NCBI GenBank assembly: GCA_965224815.1
Contig: CBDDAF010000003.1
Location: 1,364,001 to 1,428,000, forward strand
Direction of reading: 5' to 3'
DNA from: CAYPEL01 sp036479985
GTDB taxonomy: Bacteria > Pseudomonadota > Gammaproteobacteria > DSM-19610
Length of the DNA: 64,000 nt
Translations under genes and position numbers: made by a program
Shown: piece after piece, positions 25,867 to 35,109 of the stretch
Numbering within the stretch: position 1 is the first letter of the stretch
How the letters are laid out: each line of letters starts with the position of its first letter
Notes under the pieces: generated by a model
The model's database searches: none
The model's input: only the letters and a program-made list of their open reading frames with translations
What the model was told of the DNA's origin: nothing

Positions 25867-28800
25867 TTATTCAATCCGGCGGCGCGCATTACGGAACATC
25901 CTCAACCACGGGCCATCCTCACCCCAATCATCCGGGTGCCACGAATTAAGAACACTACGAAACACTCGTTCGGGGTGCGGCATCATGATCGTAAAGCGAC
26001 CATCCTGAGTAGTCAGGCCGGTGATACCCTGAGGAGAACCATTCGGATTAAACGGATATCGTTCTGTTGGCTGACCCTGGTTATCGACATAGCGCATCAC
26101 AACCAGGTTTTCATCAAGCACTGCCTGTACATCTACATCACTGGCAAACTTTGCGTGCCCTTCACCATGTGCAACCGCAATCGTCAAACGCGAGCCTGCC
26201 ATGCCATCCAGCAATAATGAAGCCGTTGACAAAATTTCCACTTGTGAAAAACGCGCTTCAAATTGTTCAGACGTATTTCTGATAAATGACGGCCAGTGTG
26301 ACGCACCTGGAATCAGGTCACGTAAACTTGATAACATCTGGCAACCGTTACAAACACCCAGACCCCAACTGTCTTTGCGTTCAAAAAAAGCGCTGAATTC
26401 ATCACGCGCTCGCGCATTGAACAAAATTGATTTAGCCCAGCCCTGACCTGCACCCAACACATCGCCGTATGAAAAACCGCCGCACGCCACCAGCCCGCTG
26501 AAATCTGCCAGGCTGACACGGCCCTCGATAATGTCACTCATATGAACATCACGGCAATTAAAACCTGCCGCATCAAACGCCGCTGCCATTTCAATTTGCC
26601 CGTTGACACCCTGCTCGCGCAGTATTGCCATTTCCGGCCTGGCACTGGTGGCGATCATCGGCGCGGCCACATCTTCATCAGGATCAAAACTCAACACGGG
26701 TTGGATACCTGGATTATCAACATTCAGCAAGGCATCAAACTCCTGCTGTGCACAATCCGGATTATCCCGCAGTGTTTGCATCTGGTAACTGGTTTCTGTC
26801 CAGGCGCGTTGTAAATCAACACGCGCTTCATCGAAAATAGAATGATTCGCCAACGTTACTGATAACCGGTCACTCTCGTTCAACGTACCAATAACATGAC
26901 TGTGATGACCTAGCCCTGCTTCTCGCAAAGTTTCCAGTACAGTATCGGTATCACAATGCCGCACCTGTACAACCGCACCCAGTTCTTCATTGAATAACAT
27001 GGCCTGAACATCATCACCCAGCGTATCCAGTTGCACATCAATACCACAGCGCCCTGCAAAGGCCATTTCACAGAGCGTCACAAACAAACCACCGTCCGAC
27101 CGGTCGTGATAAGCCAGCAACAGACCTGACTGGTTAAAATCCTGGATACTTTCAAAAAAGGCTTTCATCGCATCCGTGTCATCGAGATCCGGTGCGTGAT
27201 GACCAACCTGCTTATAGACCTGAGCCAGTGCAGAACCCGCTAAACGGTTTGCACCTTTACCCAAATCGATCAGTATTAAATCGGTATCACCTTGATCACG
27301 GCGTAACTGTGGCGTCAATGTACGACGCACGTCGGCAACGGGTGCAAACGCGGTAACAATTAATGATAACGGCCCGGTGACAGATAATTCCTTACCGCCC
27401 TCTTGCCAAACCGTTTTTAGTGACATGGAATCTTTACCGACCGGAATCGCAATGCCCAAACTCGGACAAAGCTCCTGCCCTACCGCTTTTACTGTGTCAT
27501 AAAGCGCAGCATCTTCACCAGGATGACCGGCTGCTGCCATCCAGTTGGCGGACAAACGGATATCGGCAAGTGTGTTGATGCAAGCGGCTGCAATATTGGT
27601 GATCGCCTCACCCACAGCCATCCGGCCGGAGGCTGCCGGTTCGACCAGTGCAATCGGTGGACGCTCTCCCATCGCCATAGCTTCACCCACATGACCATTA
27701 AAATCTGCACAAGTGACGGCGACATCAGCAACTGGCACCTGCCAGGGTCCAACCATTTGATCGCGCGCCACCTGGCCAGTGATAGAACGATCACCGATGG
27801 TAATCAGAAAACTTTTACTGGCAACGGTAGGTAGCCGCAGGATACGGTAGGCAATAGCGCGCAGGTTATCACTAACTTCCAACTCTGGTTTGGTAAAGGT
27901 ACGATGATGTACATCGCGCAACATCTTTGGTGGCTTGCCAAGCAGCATAGCCAGAGGCATATCAATGGGTGTGTTATCAAAATAGCCGTCGCCCACTATC
28001 AACTGTTGTTCTGTTGTTGCTTCGCCGAGCAACGCAATTGGACAACGCTCACGCTCACACAAAGCTTTAAAGTTATCTAACTGATCCGGTGCTATTGCCA
28101 GTACATATCGTTCCTGGGATTCGTTACACCAGATCTGCATGGGTGACATACCCGGCTCGTCATTAGGTACTGCACGCAACTCAAAACGTCCACCACGGCC
28201 GCTGTCATTAACCAGTTCTGGCACTGCATTGGACACGCCTCCAGCACCCACATCGTGAATCGATACGATTGGGTTTTTATCACCCATCTCCCAACAGCGG
28301 TCGATCACTTCCTGGCAACGCCGCTCCATTTCCGGGTTACCGCGCTGTACGGAAGCAAAGTCGAGGTCTTCAGAACTGGCACCACTGGACACTGACGATG
28401 CAGCGCCACCACCCAACCCGATCAACATCGCCGGACCACCAAGCACAACAATCGGCGCACCGGCAGGAATAGTATTTTTCAGTACATGCTGTTCGCGTAT
28501 ATTGCCGTAACCACCCGCGATCATGATTGGTTTGTGATAGCCGCGTAATTCTGCGCCATCACCACCGGGCACCTGTTCTTCGTAGGTTCTGAAATAACCG
28601 CACAAGTTAGGCCGACCAAATTCATTATTGAAGGCAGCCGCACCTAACGGACCCTCAATCATAATATCCAGCGCCGAAACAATGCGTGCCGGTTTCCCAT
28701 GATCAGTCTCCCAGGGTTGCTCAAAACCCGGTATGCGTAAATTTGAAACCGAGAAACCACACAGGCCTGCTTTAGGTTTGGCACCTCGACCAGTCGCACC

Positions 28801-29763
28801 CTCGTCCCGGATTTCCCCACCAGAACCGGTTGCCGCTCCCGGGAAAGGTGAAATCGCTGTCGGATGATTATGCGTTTCAACTTTAATCTGGATATGCGCC
28901 GCTTCTTCATGTGCTTTATACACAGCGCTGTTTGCATCCGGGAAAAATCGTCGCACCTGATTACCTTGTATAACCGCTGAATTATCGCTGTAGGCTGATA
29001 ACACACCGTCCGGACTGGCACGGTGGCTGGCTCGGATCATATTGAACAAAGATGTATCTTGTTCCACACCATCAATAATCCAGCTGGCGTTAAAAATTTT
29101 GTGCCGGCAATGTTCAGAATTTGCCTGTGCAAACATCATTAATTCAATATCCGTCGGATTCCGTCTCAACGCAGAAAAATTTTCGATCAGATAATCAATT
29201 TCGTCAGCAGACAACGCCAAGCCCATACTGCTGTTAGCCAATTCCAGTGCTGCGCGCCCACCTCCCAGAATATCCACACTGGCCAGTGGTGCTGGCTCGG
29301 CTTGAACAAACAACAGCTGTGCATCGTCAGCATTCAGTAATACAGATTCAGTCATACGATCATGCAGAACCGGTAGCAACTTTTGTATTGCTTGATCGTT
29401 TAAGGCATCAGTGGCATGCAGACTTATATCGAAACGTATCCCTCTTTCCAGACGATGCACCCGGTTAAGACCACAGTTGTGAATAATGTCGGTGGCCTTC
29501 GTCGACCAGGGAGAAATCGTACCGAGTCGCGGCACAATCCAGAAACTGTGTTGTGAATTTAAAAGTGCTGGGATAGAACCAGTATATTCGAGTAATTTAC
29601 TGAGTAGCTCGGTCTGATCATCATTCAATGATTGTTCCAGATCTACAAAATGAATAAAGGTAGCATTAAATGCTTGAACGTCAGGCACAAGCGACTGGAT
29701 TTTTTGCAGTAGTTTATGACTGCGAAATGATGAGAACGCGGGGCCACCCGTTAATTGCAGCAT
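25867..29763 (-). CDS. purL: phosphoribosylformylglycinamidine synthase
   Basis: 1298 residues, the single-chain form used by gammaproteobacteria. It performs the ATP- and glutamine-dependent fourth step of purine synthesis. From N to C: PurS-like domain (1-~150), linker with FAQANSEHCRHKIFNA, two AIR-synthase-type ATP domains (VETHNHPTAISPFPGAATGSGGEIRDEGATG; later IPVGKDSMSLKT and AYHDRSDGGLFVTLCEMAFAG), and a C-terminal glutaminase with the nucleophile in GVCNGCQMLS and the His/Glu of MMPHPERVF. It stands alone between msrP and the MBL gene. Confidence 0.98.
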   Translation of the reverse strand: MLQLTGGPAFSSFRSHKLLQKIQSLVPDVQAFNATFIHFVDLEQSLNDDQTELLSKLLEYTGSIPALLNSQHSFWIVPRLGTISPWSTKATDIIHNCGLNRVHRLERGIRFDISLHATDALNDQAIQKLLPVLHDRMTESVLLNADDAQLLFVQAEPAPLASVDILGGGRAALELANSSMGLALSADEIDYLIENFSALRRNPTDIELMMFAQANSEHCRHKIFNASWIIDGVEQDTSLFNMIRASHRASPDGVLSAYSDNSAVIQGNQVRRFFPDANSAVYKAHEEAAHIQIKVETHNHPTAISPFPGAATGSGGEIRDEGATGRGAKPKAGLCGFSVSNLRIPGFEQPWETDHGKPARIVSALDIMIEGPLGAAAFNNEFGRPNLCGYFRTYEEQVPGGDGAELRGYHKPIMIAGGYGNIREQHVLKNTIPAGAPIVVLGGPAMLIGLGGGAASSVSSGASSEDLDFASVQRGNPEMERRCQEVIDRCWEMGDKNPIVSIHDVGAGGVSNAVPELVNDSGRGGRFELRAVPNDEPGMSPMQIWCNESQERYVLAIAPDQLDNFKALCERERCPIALLGEATTEQQLIVGDGYFDNTPIDMPLAMLLGKPPKMLRDVHHRTFTKPELEVSDNLRAIAYRILRLPTVASKSFLITIGDRSITGQVARDQMVGPWQVPVADVAVTCADFNGHVGEAMAMGERPPIALVEPAASGRMAVGEAITNIAAACINTLADIRLSANWMAAAGHPGEDAALYDTVKAVGQELCPSLGIAIPVGKDSMSLKTVWQEGGKELSVTGPLSLIVTAFAPVADVRRTLTPQLRRDQGDTDLILIDLGKGANRLAGSALAQVYKQVGHHAPDLDDTDAMKAFFESIQDFNQSGLLLAYHDRSDGGLFVTLCEMAFAGRCGIDVQLDTLGDDVQAMLFNEELGAVVQVRHCDTDTVLETLREAGLGHHSHVIGTLNESDRLSVTLANHSIFDEARVDLQRAWTETSYQMQTLRDNPDCAQQEFDALLNVDNPGIQPVLSFDPDEDVAAPMIATSARPEMAILREQGVNGQIEMAAAFDAAGFNCRDVHMSDIIEGRVSLADFSGLVACGGFSYGDVLGAGQGWAKSILFNARARDEFSAFFERKDSWGLGVCNGCQMLSSLRDLIPGASHWPSFIRNTSEQFEARFSQVEILSTASLLLDGMAGSRLTIAVAHGEGHAKFASDVDVQAVLDENLVVMRYVDNQGQPTERYPFNPNGSPQGITGLTTQDGRFTIMMPHPERVFRSVLNSWHPDDWGEDGPWLRMFRNARRRIE

Positions 29764-29843
29764 GAAATCTCGCGCAAGCTGGTGAAAATCAGAGTATGAA
29801 ATGATACTGGATGGACAGCGGCGGGTACAGCATCACCCATGTT

Positions 29844-30611
29844 TCAAACAGTTTGAATAGTGTGCCAGTCGAATCCCGTATCCTGGCAAGCAATTCTAAT
29901 TTCGGTCACGCCACCATCAAGCACACTGGATACTGCCTGCCTGGCGAGTTGCGGCCGATTATTTTTATCACTCAGATGAGCAGCGACCAACAAGCGTAGC
30001 CTGGAAGTATCAAGTCTAGCCAAAAGATCGGCTGCCTGGTGATTACTCAGGTGGCCGTATTCGCCACCGACACGCTCCTTGAGATGCATTGGATAGGGAC
30101 CATCTGCCAGCATGGCCGTATCATGATTGCACTCCAACAGCATGGCATCCACCCCGTTTAAGGTCTCTACAACGTGACCGGTAATGCTGCCCAGATCCGT
30201 TAAAATCCCTAGCCTTGCCGACGCATCACTGAACACAAATTGACAAGGTTCCCGGGCATCATGGGGGACAGGAAATGGCTGCACTTCTAAATCGCCCACG
30301 ACAAAGGATTGATGGCTGTTAATACACTGCGCGTTATTAATACTGGCACCCTGTTTAGTGCTCAATGTCCCGGCGGTTGCCCAAACCGGAATATCATGTT
30401 TATTGGAAAATCGGGCCACACCACCTATATGATCTGTATGTTCGTGGGTTACCAAAATAGCTGTGATGTCGGCCGGTGATTTATTTAACCTGGCCAGACG
30501 TTTTCCAGCTTCTAATGCAGAAAATCCGCAGTCCACCATGACACAGGTTGCACCGGACTCCACCAATGTGGAATTACCCCGGCTACCGCTACCTAGTGAT
30601 GAGAAGCGCAA
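29844..30611 (-). CDS. MBL-fold metal-dependent hydrolase (YycJ/WalJ-like)
   Basis: 255 residues. The start MRFSSLGSGSRGNSTLVESG and the metal motif VTHEHTDHIGG (~54-64), followed by PHDAREPCQFVF, TDLGSI, ECNHD and a late AAHLSDKNN, are those of the YycJ/WalJ group of metallo-beta-lactamase-fold proteins. Some of these act as exonucleases in DNA repair. Activity on nucleic acid is therefore an inference. It lies two bases after bamC and shares the dapA-bamC transcript, a frequent gammaproteobacterial order (dapA-bamC-MBL-purC). Confidence 0.85.
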   Translation of the reverse strand: MRFSSLGSGSRGNSTLVESGATCVMVDCGFSALEAGKRLARLNKSPADITAILVTHEHTDHIGGVARFSNKHDIPVWATAGTLSTKQGASINNAQCINSHQSFVVGDLEVQPFPVPHDAREPCQFVFSDASARLGILTDLGSITGHVVETLNGVDAMLLECNHDTAMLADGPYPMHLKERVGGEYGHLSNHQAADLLARLDTSRLRLLVAAHLSDKNNRPQLARQAVSSVLDGGVTEIRIACQDTGFDWHTIQTV

Positions 30612-30613
30612 GG

Positions 30614-31747
30614 TTATTTCAGTTTCTCATAGAGCAAATTGAGAATCCGTAAGGCGGTCGTAGACTGTTCGGATTCGCCTTCCGCATTCAGGATATTGGT
30701 TCGGGTATCTGCACCATCTTCAGTCAATTTAATCTGATATTGCCGCGTAGCAGATTCTTCATCATGCGTACTGAAAAGTCTGGATAGAAAACCTTTTTTA
30801 TTTTTAGACTCCGCATCACGATAGCTGACGTAATAAACCCCATCAGAACGGTTACGATCTTCAACAGCAAAACCCACTCGGTCCAGGGCAATGCCGACAC
30901 TGCGCCAGGCTCTGGAATAATCCTCATGCACCACCAAGGTTGCCGGTTCGGATTCACTGATCAACAAATTTGCCCGCTGCTCGGATGCAAGTTGCGATGA
31001 TTTTTCAGCATTGGCCATTAATCCAGCATCTGCGCCGAGAAAAACTGCTAGCTGTTTCAGTTTTTCAACTTCCAGCTCAGGATCAGCAGGCCGAGGCACC
31101 CACACAGAGGCACGAATCTGATCAGCATCGCCCTCTAGCTCCTCTTCCATGCCTTGATGAGTAATAAAAACTTCTGTCGTATCCTGTTCTTCTCCACGCT
31201 CAAGTCGCATGCGGAATTTATCGCGATAAGAAGATGAGTAGGCATTATCAAATACTTTACCGATCAGGTTTCTAATCGGCCCTTGCGGAATTGATGACCG
31301 GTTTTCAGCCCAATCTGTTTCGAGAATACCGGTGGCAGGATCTTCCTGCACAATCAGAAAGCCCCGCTCCATCCAGAAATCACGCACCCTTGACCACACG
31401 GCATCAGGCGTCCCCTGCAATAACAACCAGTGACGATCCCGATCACGTTTCAGTAACATACCTTCCTGGACTGGCAAAACTCCAGTGTCGGCTGTTTTCA
31501 CAGACTCTTGCTGCTGACGCGCATCATAATCAGACAGGCTGGTTGAATCGTCGTTAACAATTAACGAATCTGACAGGGTCGTGGTGTTCATATCCGGTGG
31601 CACTTCTAACCGCACCGCCGGCTTGGCCTTTTTATAGTCTTCGCTTCGATCCGGAAATATTTTGTTAACAACACTGCAACCCGCCAGGGACACAGCCAAC
31701 AGAATAGATACAAAATATTTCGATAAGTTATAAAGATACGGCATCAA
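30614..31747 (-). CDS. bamC: outer-membrane assembly lipoprotein BamC
   Basis: 377 residues. The lipoprotein signal peptide ends at LAVSLAGC (lipid Cys ~24). After an unstructured N-terminal segment (LEVPPDMNTTT, the part that binds BamD in E. coli) come two helix-grip domains, at roughly 90-235 and 265-375 (HWLLLQGTPDAVWSRVRDFW, then DYSRAWRSVGIALDRVGFAVEDRNRSDGVYYV). It is an accessory subunit of the BAM machine that inserts outer-membrane barrels. Downstream of dapA by 31 bases, as in E. coli (dapA-nlpB). Confidence 0.92.
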   Translation of the reverse strand: MMPYLYNLSKYFVSILLAVSLAGCSVVNKIFPDRSEDYKKAKPAVRLEVPPDMNTTTLSDSLIVNDDSTSLSDYDARQQQESVKTADTGVLPVQEGMLLKRDRDRHWLLLQGTPDAVWSRVRDFWMERGFLIVQEDPATGILETDWAENRSSIPQGPIRNLIGKVFDNAYSSSYRDKFRMRLERGEEQDTTEVFITHQGMEEELEGDADQIRASVWVPRPADPELEVEKLKQLAVFLGADAGLMANAEKSSQLASEQRANLLISESEPATLVVHEDYSRAWRSVGIALDRVGFAVEDRNRSDGVYYVSYRDAESKNKKGFLSRLFSTHDEESATRQYQIKLTEDGADTRTNILNAEGESEQSTTALRILNLLYEKLK

Positions 31748-31778
31748 ATTTTTTATCCAGAATCAGTTAAGTGTGCGT

Positions 31779-32660
31779 TCAGGGCAAGCTCACACCAGCC
31801 TGCTTCAGCGCATTGAGAACAACCGGATGATATTCATCCGATAACGGTGTTAGTGGTAAACGTAACCCCGGCGGGGTCATGCCCATTGCGTAAAGCGCCC
31901 ATTTTACGGGAATGGGATTAGATTCGACAAACAGATCCTGGTGTAAACCACGTAATGGTTTATCCAGATTTTCCGCCTGACTGCGATCACCCGCCAGCGC
32001 GGCGACACACATGTCATGCATGGCGCGTGGCGCAACATTGGCCGTTACAGAAATGTTACCTTTGGCACCAAGCAGAATTAACTCCATTGCGGTGGCATCA
32101 TCACCACTATATAGATCAAGCTGATCTCCACAACGTTCCAAAATATCTTTACCGCGTTGCAAATCACCCGTTGCTTCTTTAATACCGACGATATTACTGA
32201 TCGACGCCAAACGCTCGACGGTCTCGGGCAGTAAATCACACATAGTACGTCCGGGAACGTTGTATAAAATTTGCGGCACCGGCACAGCCTCTGCTACCGC
32301 CTTATAATGTTGATACAACCCTTCCTGGGTCGGTTTGTTGTAATAAGGCGTCACCAGCAAACAGGCATCCGCGCCTGCCTGCAGACCACAGCGCGTCAGA
32401 TCAATCGCTTCCGTCGTTGAATTGGCACCCGTACCGGCAATCACCGGCACCCGCCCCTTGACCAGATCAACAATCCGGCGCAACAGGCTGCAGTGTTCTT
32501 TCTCATCCAGCGTGGCTGATTCACCCGTGGTGCCTACGGCCACAATGGCATCGCTGCCCTCGGTGATGTGGAATTCGATCAGCGCTTCCAGACTGTCTTC
32601 ATCGATAGCACCATCCTCACGCATGGGGGTAACCAGCGCAACCATACTACCGTGAAACAT
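31779..32660 (-). CDS. dapA: 4-hydroxy-tetrahydrodipicolinate synthase
   Basis: 293 residues. This aldolase condenses pyruvate and aspartate semialdehyde in lysine/diaminopimelate synthesis. Visible are MFHGSMVALVTPMREDGAID, GTTGESATL (pyruvate binding), the catalytic Tyr in QILYNVPGRT (~133) and the Schiff-base Lys in IVGIKEATGDL (~161). The C-terminus NPIPVKWALYAMG is typical. It is first in a dapA-bamC-MBL run and divergent from the GalT-like gene, with a large palindromic repeat between them. Confidence 0.97.
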   Translation of the reverse strand: MFHGSMVALVTPMREDGAIDEDSLEALIEFHITEGSDAIVAVGTTGESATLDEKEHCSLLRRIVDLVKGRVPVIAGTGANSTTEAIDLTRCGLQAGADACLLVTPYYNKPTQEGLYQHYKAVAEAVPVPQILYNVPGRTMCDLLPETVERLASISNIVGIKEATGDLQRGKDILERCGDQLDLYSGDDATAMELILLGAKGNISVTANVAPRAMHDMCVAALAGDRSQAENLDKPLRGLHQDLFVESNPIPVKWALYAMGMTPPGLRLPLTPLSDEYHPVVLNALKQAGVSLP

Positions 32661-32800
32661 CGAAATTCTCCGGGGGATGAAAATAATAGCGCATGGTACT
32701 TTTCTGGTGGCTGACTGACAAGCTGCTCTGAATCTTATTCTAACCTTTAGGGTGGTCTAGCCACTGCCAGGCACTCCGGGTAAGCTTCCGTTACAAATAA

Positions 32801-32918
32801 ATGCGTAAGTAGCCCGGTATTCTTGTTGTGGGCACGCTGTAAATACATCCCTGTACGCTCAACAGCAGCTTCCCTGCTGCTGATGGCCCACAACAAGAAT
32901 ACCGGGCTACTTACGCAT
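32801..32918. repeat. large palindrome, conserved core with locus-specific 33-bp arms
   Basis: A 33-bp arm (32801-32833, starting ATGCGTAAGTAGCCCGG) is an exact reverse complement of 32886-32918. The 52-nt loop holds CGCTGTAAATACATCCCTGTACGC and then CAGCAGCTTCCCTGCTGCTG. Read on the other strand this is the same core as at 49850-49901 (GCGTACAGGGATGTAT-TACAGCG). It sits between the divergent dapA and GalT-like genes, so it must lie in or between their promoter regions. Confidence 0.85.
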
Positions 32919-32946
32919 GCGCTTTAAATGAAAGGAAGATCACCCG

Positions 32947-34026
32947 ATGACCGAAAAACCCAGCACAGTGCGTGAAATTCGCATCAACCCTATTGTTCCC
33001 AGTGAATCCGTACTGGTTTCCACAGCGCGCGGTATGCGGCCCCGCAAGGAAGAGGCACCGGCTCCACGCGATACCCGTAAACATGTCGATACCTGCCCAT
33101 TCTGTACTGGCAACGAAACCATGACACCCCCGACCATTAGCTCGGTGCCGAACGAAGACGACTGGCAAATTCGCGTCGTCGAGAACCTCTATCCCGTGCT
33201 CGGCGATGACAGTACTTCCAATAATCTGGTGTTTGGTCTGCAACAGACTATCGACGGATACGGGCGTCATGAGGTAATTGTTGACCACACCCAGCACGGA
33301 ATCGCGATTCACGAAATGTCTGAATTACATCTGTTTTCACTATTGGGCGTGTACCGGGATCGGATTGAAGCCCTGTACCAGGCAGACCCGCGCATTCAGT
33401 ACGTCCTGGTTTTCAAGAATTTCGGGCCCGCCGCTGGTGCCAGTATTCCACATACTCACAGCCAGGTGATTGCCATGCCGGTGGTGCCTGAAAATGTATA
33501 TAACGAGGTCACTAATTCCAGGCAATATTTTGAAAAAAACCGGCAATGTATTTTCTGCTCACTGATTGACGAAGCATTGACGTTTGAAGCTACTATTTAC
33601 GATCGAGATTCCGGCTCAGTCCGCCGCAAGATCAATGTCGGCCAATATGTTGTCGAACGTGGGGAGCATTTTGTGGCTATCAAACCCTTCGCCAGCCGCT
33701 ACGAATGGGAATTACATATTCTGCCGCTGCAACATAACAGTGACTTTCTGACGATTACCGAAGATCAGCGCCGTGATTTTGCACAGGTACTGAAAAATAC
33801 CATGTCCCGACTGGATGCTGTGATCGGCGGCGCTCAATTCAACTTTTTTCTGCACTCGCTCCCTCATACCAACAACTTTGAAAATTGTCAGGACAGTTAC
33901 CACTGGCATCTTGAGATTTGCCCACGCACCAGCATTCCGACTGGTTTCGAACTAGGCTCAGGGTTATTCGTCAGCACTATCAGCCCGGAAGAGGCCGCCG
34001 AACAGTTACGCGCCGTCGAGCTGTGA
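32947..34026 (+). CDS. GalT-like HIT-family nucleotidyltransferase
   Basis: 359 residues. The zinc motif CPFC (~54-57), a second QCIFC pair (~200), the HIT-type active site IPHTHSQ (~165-171) and the C-terminal HTNN...YHWHLEICPR region match the galactose-1-phosphate uridylyltransferase superfamily. GalT proper has HPHxQ; HTHSQ is nearer to the ADP-glucose/adenylyltransferase-like branch often found outside gal operons. No galactose gene is near. It is followed after 17 bases by gcvR and then bcp on the same strand. The precise sugar nucleotide is not known. Confidence 0.75.
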   Translation: MTEKPSTVREIRINPIVPSESVLVSTARGMRPRKEEAPAPRDTRKHVDTCPFCTGNETMTPPTISSVPNEDDWQIRVVENLYPVLGDDSTSNNLVFGLQQTIDGYGRHEVIVDHTQHGIAIHEMSELHLFSLLGVYRDRIEALYQADPRIQYVLVFKNFGPAAGASIPHTHSQVIAMPVVPENVYNEVTNSRQYFEKNRQCIFCSLIDEALTFEATIYDRDSGSVRRKINVGQYVVERGEHFVAIKPFASRYEWELHILPLQHNSDFLTITEDQRRDFAQVLKNTMSRLDAVIGGAQFNFFLHSLPHTNNFENCQDSYHWHLEICPRTSIPTGFELGSGLFVSTISPEEAAEQLRAVEL

Positions 34027-34043
34027 CGTGATAAACTTGCGAA

Positions 34044-34574
34044 ATGAATAGCCAATTAGTCATTTCAGCTATCGGCGAGGATCAGACCGGTCTGGTTGAC
34101 CGGCTGACAGAGTGGGTATTAGAAAACAGCTGCAACATCGAAGATAGCCGCATGGTGATCCTGGGTGGTGAATTTGCAATCCTGTTACTGGTCTCGGGTA
34201 ACTGGAACAATATTGCCAAACTCGAAAATCAAATATCCGCCATGCAAGATAAACTGAGCATGCAGATCACGGCAAAACGGACCGAGAACAAACCTCAGCA
34301 AGGCAACTTGCTACCCTATTCGGTGGACGTGGTTGCGCTTGATCATCCGGGCATCGTACATAATCTAGCGAGCTTCTTTTCTAACCGGCATATCAATATT
34401 CAGGATTTATCAACTGCAACTTATGCGGCACCTCATACGGGCACCGCTATGTTTTCTGTACACATGCTGGTTGATGTGCCTGCAGATACACACATCGCAA
34501 CACTGCGAGAGGAATTCCAGACTTTCTGTGACCAGCTTAATCTTGATGCCGGTATTGAACCTGCCAATGGATAA
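34044..34574 (+). CDS. gcvR: glycine cleavage system transcriptional repressor-like ACT protein
   Basis: 176 residues made of two ACT domains: LVISAIGEDQTGLVDRLTEWVLENSCNIEDSRM (first, ~5-85) and SVDVVALDHPGIVHNLASFFSNRHINIQDLSTATY (second, ~93-170). The family prototype, GcvR of E. coli, binds glycine and restrains the activator GcvA by protein contact, with no DNA-binding domain. No gcv genes are in this window. The order gcvR-bcp, here 15 bases apart, is conserved in many gammaproteobacteria and supports the assignment. Confidence 0.87.
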   Translation: MNSQLVISAIGEDQTGLVDRLTEWVLENSCNIEDSRMVILGGEFAILLLVSGNWNNIAKLENQISAMQDKLSMQITAKRTENKPQQGNLLPYSVDVVALDHPGIVHNLASFFSNRHINIQDLSTATYAAPHTGTAMFSVHMLVDVPADTHIATLREEFQTFCDQLNLDAGIEPANG

Positions 34575-34589
34575 CACCGAGGAAAATTA

Positions 34590-35075
34590 ATGAGTCGCGT
34601 AACACTCAATAAAAAAGTCACCAATTTCACTGCTGACTCTACCAATGAGCAAATTTTCAAACTGGCTGATTACGCTGGCAAAAACCTGGTCATTTATTTC
34701 TATCCTAAGGACAGCACGCCGGGTTGCACACTGGAAGGTCAGGATTTTCGGGACAATTACAGCAAATTTAAGCGCAATAAAACGGTTGTTGTTGGCGTTT
34801 CACGTGACGGCCTTAAATCACATGAAAACTTCAAGGCAAAGCAGGACTTCCCGTTCGAATTATTGTCAGACCCGGATGAAAAACTATGCAAACAATTCGA
34901 TGTCATTAAGGAAAAAAATATGTATGGCCGCATGGTCATGGGCATTGAACGCAGTACTTTCCTGATCGATACCAAGGGTGTCTTGCGCAAGGAATGGCGC
35001 AAACTCAAAGTCCCTGATCATGTCAATGAAGTGTTGGATGCGGTACGCGAATTAAACAAGAACCAGAGCATATAG
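34590..35075 (+). CDS. bcp: peroxiredoxin, BCP/PrxQ type
   Basis: 161 residues. The peroxidatic Cys is C46 in FYPKDSTPGCTLEGQDFRD, with the family Thr three residues before and a later Arg in MVMGIERSTFLID. At the place of the E. coli resolving Cys (five residues on) there is Gln, and the only other Cys is C100 in DEKLCKQFDV. It is therefore either a one-Cys enzyme or uses an unusual resolving residue. It reduces peroxides with thioredoxin or another thiol. It follows gcvR and converges with perM. Confidence 0.92.
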   Translation: MSRVTLNKKVTNFTADSTNEQIFKLADYAGKNLVIYFYPKDSTPGCTLEGQDFRDNYSKFKRNKTVVVGVSRDGLKSHENFKAKQDFPFELLSDPDEKLCKQFDVIKEKNMYGRMVMGIERSTFLIDTKGVLRKEWRKLKVPDHVNEVLDAVRELNKNQSI

Positions 35076-35109
35076 CCAACCCTGTCAGTGGCAATTAACA
35101 CAGGACTAT

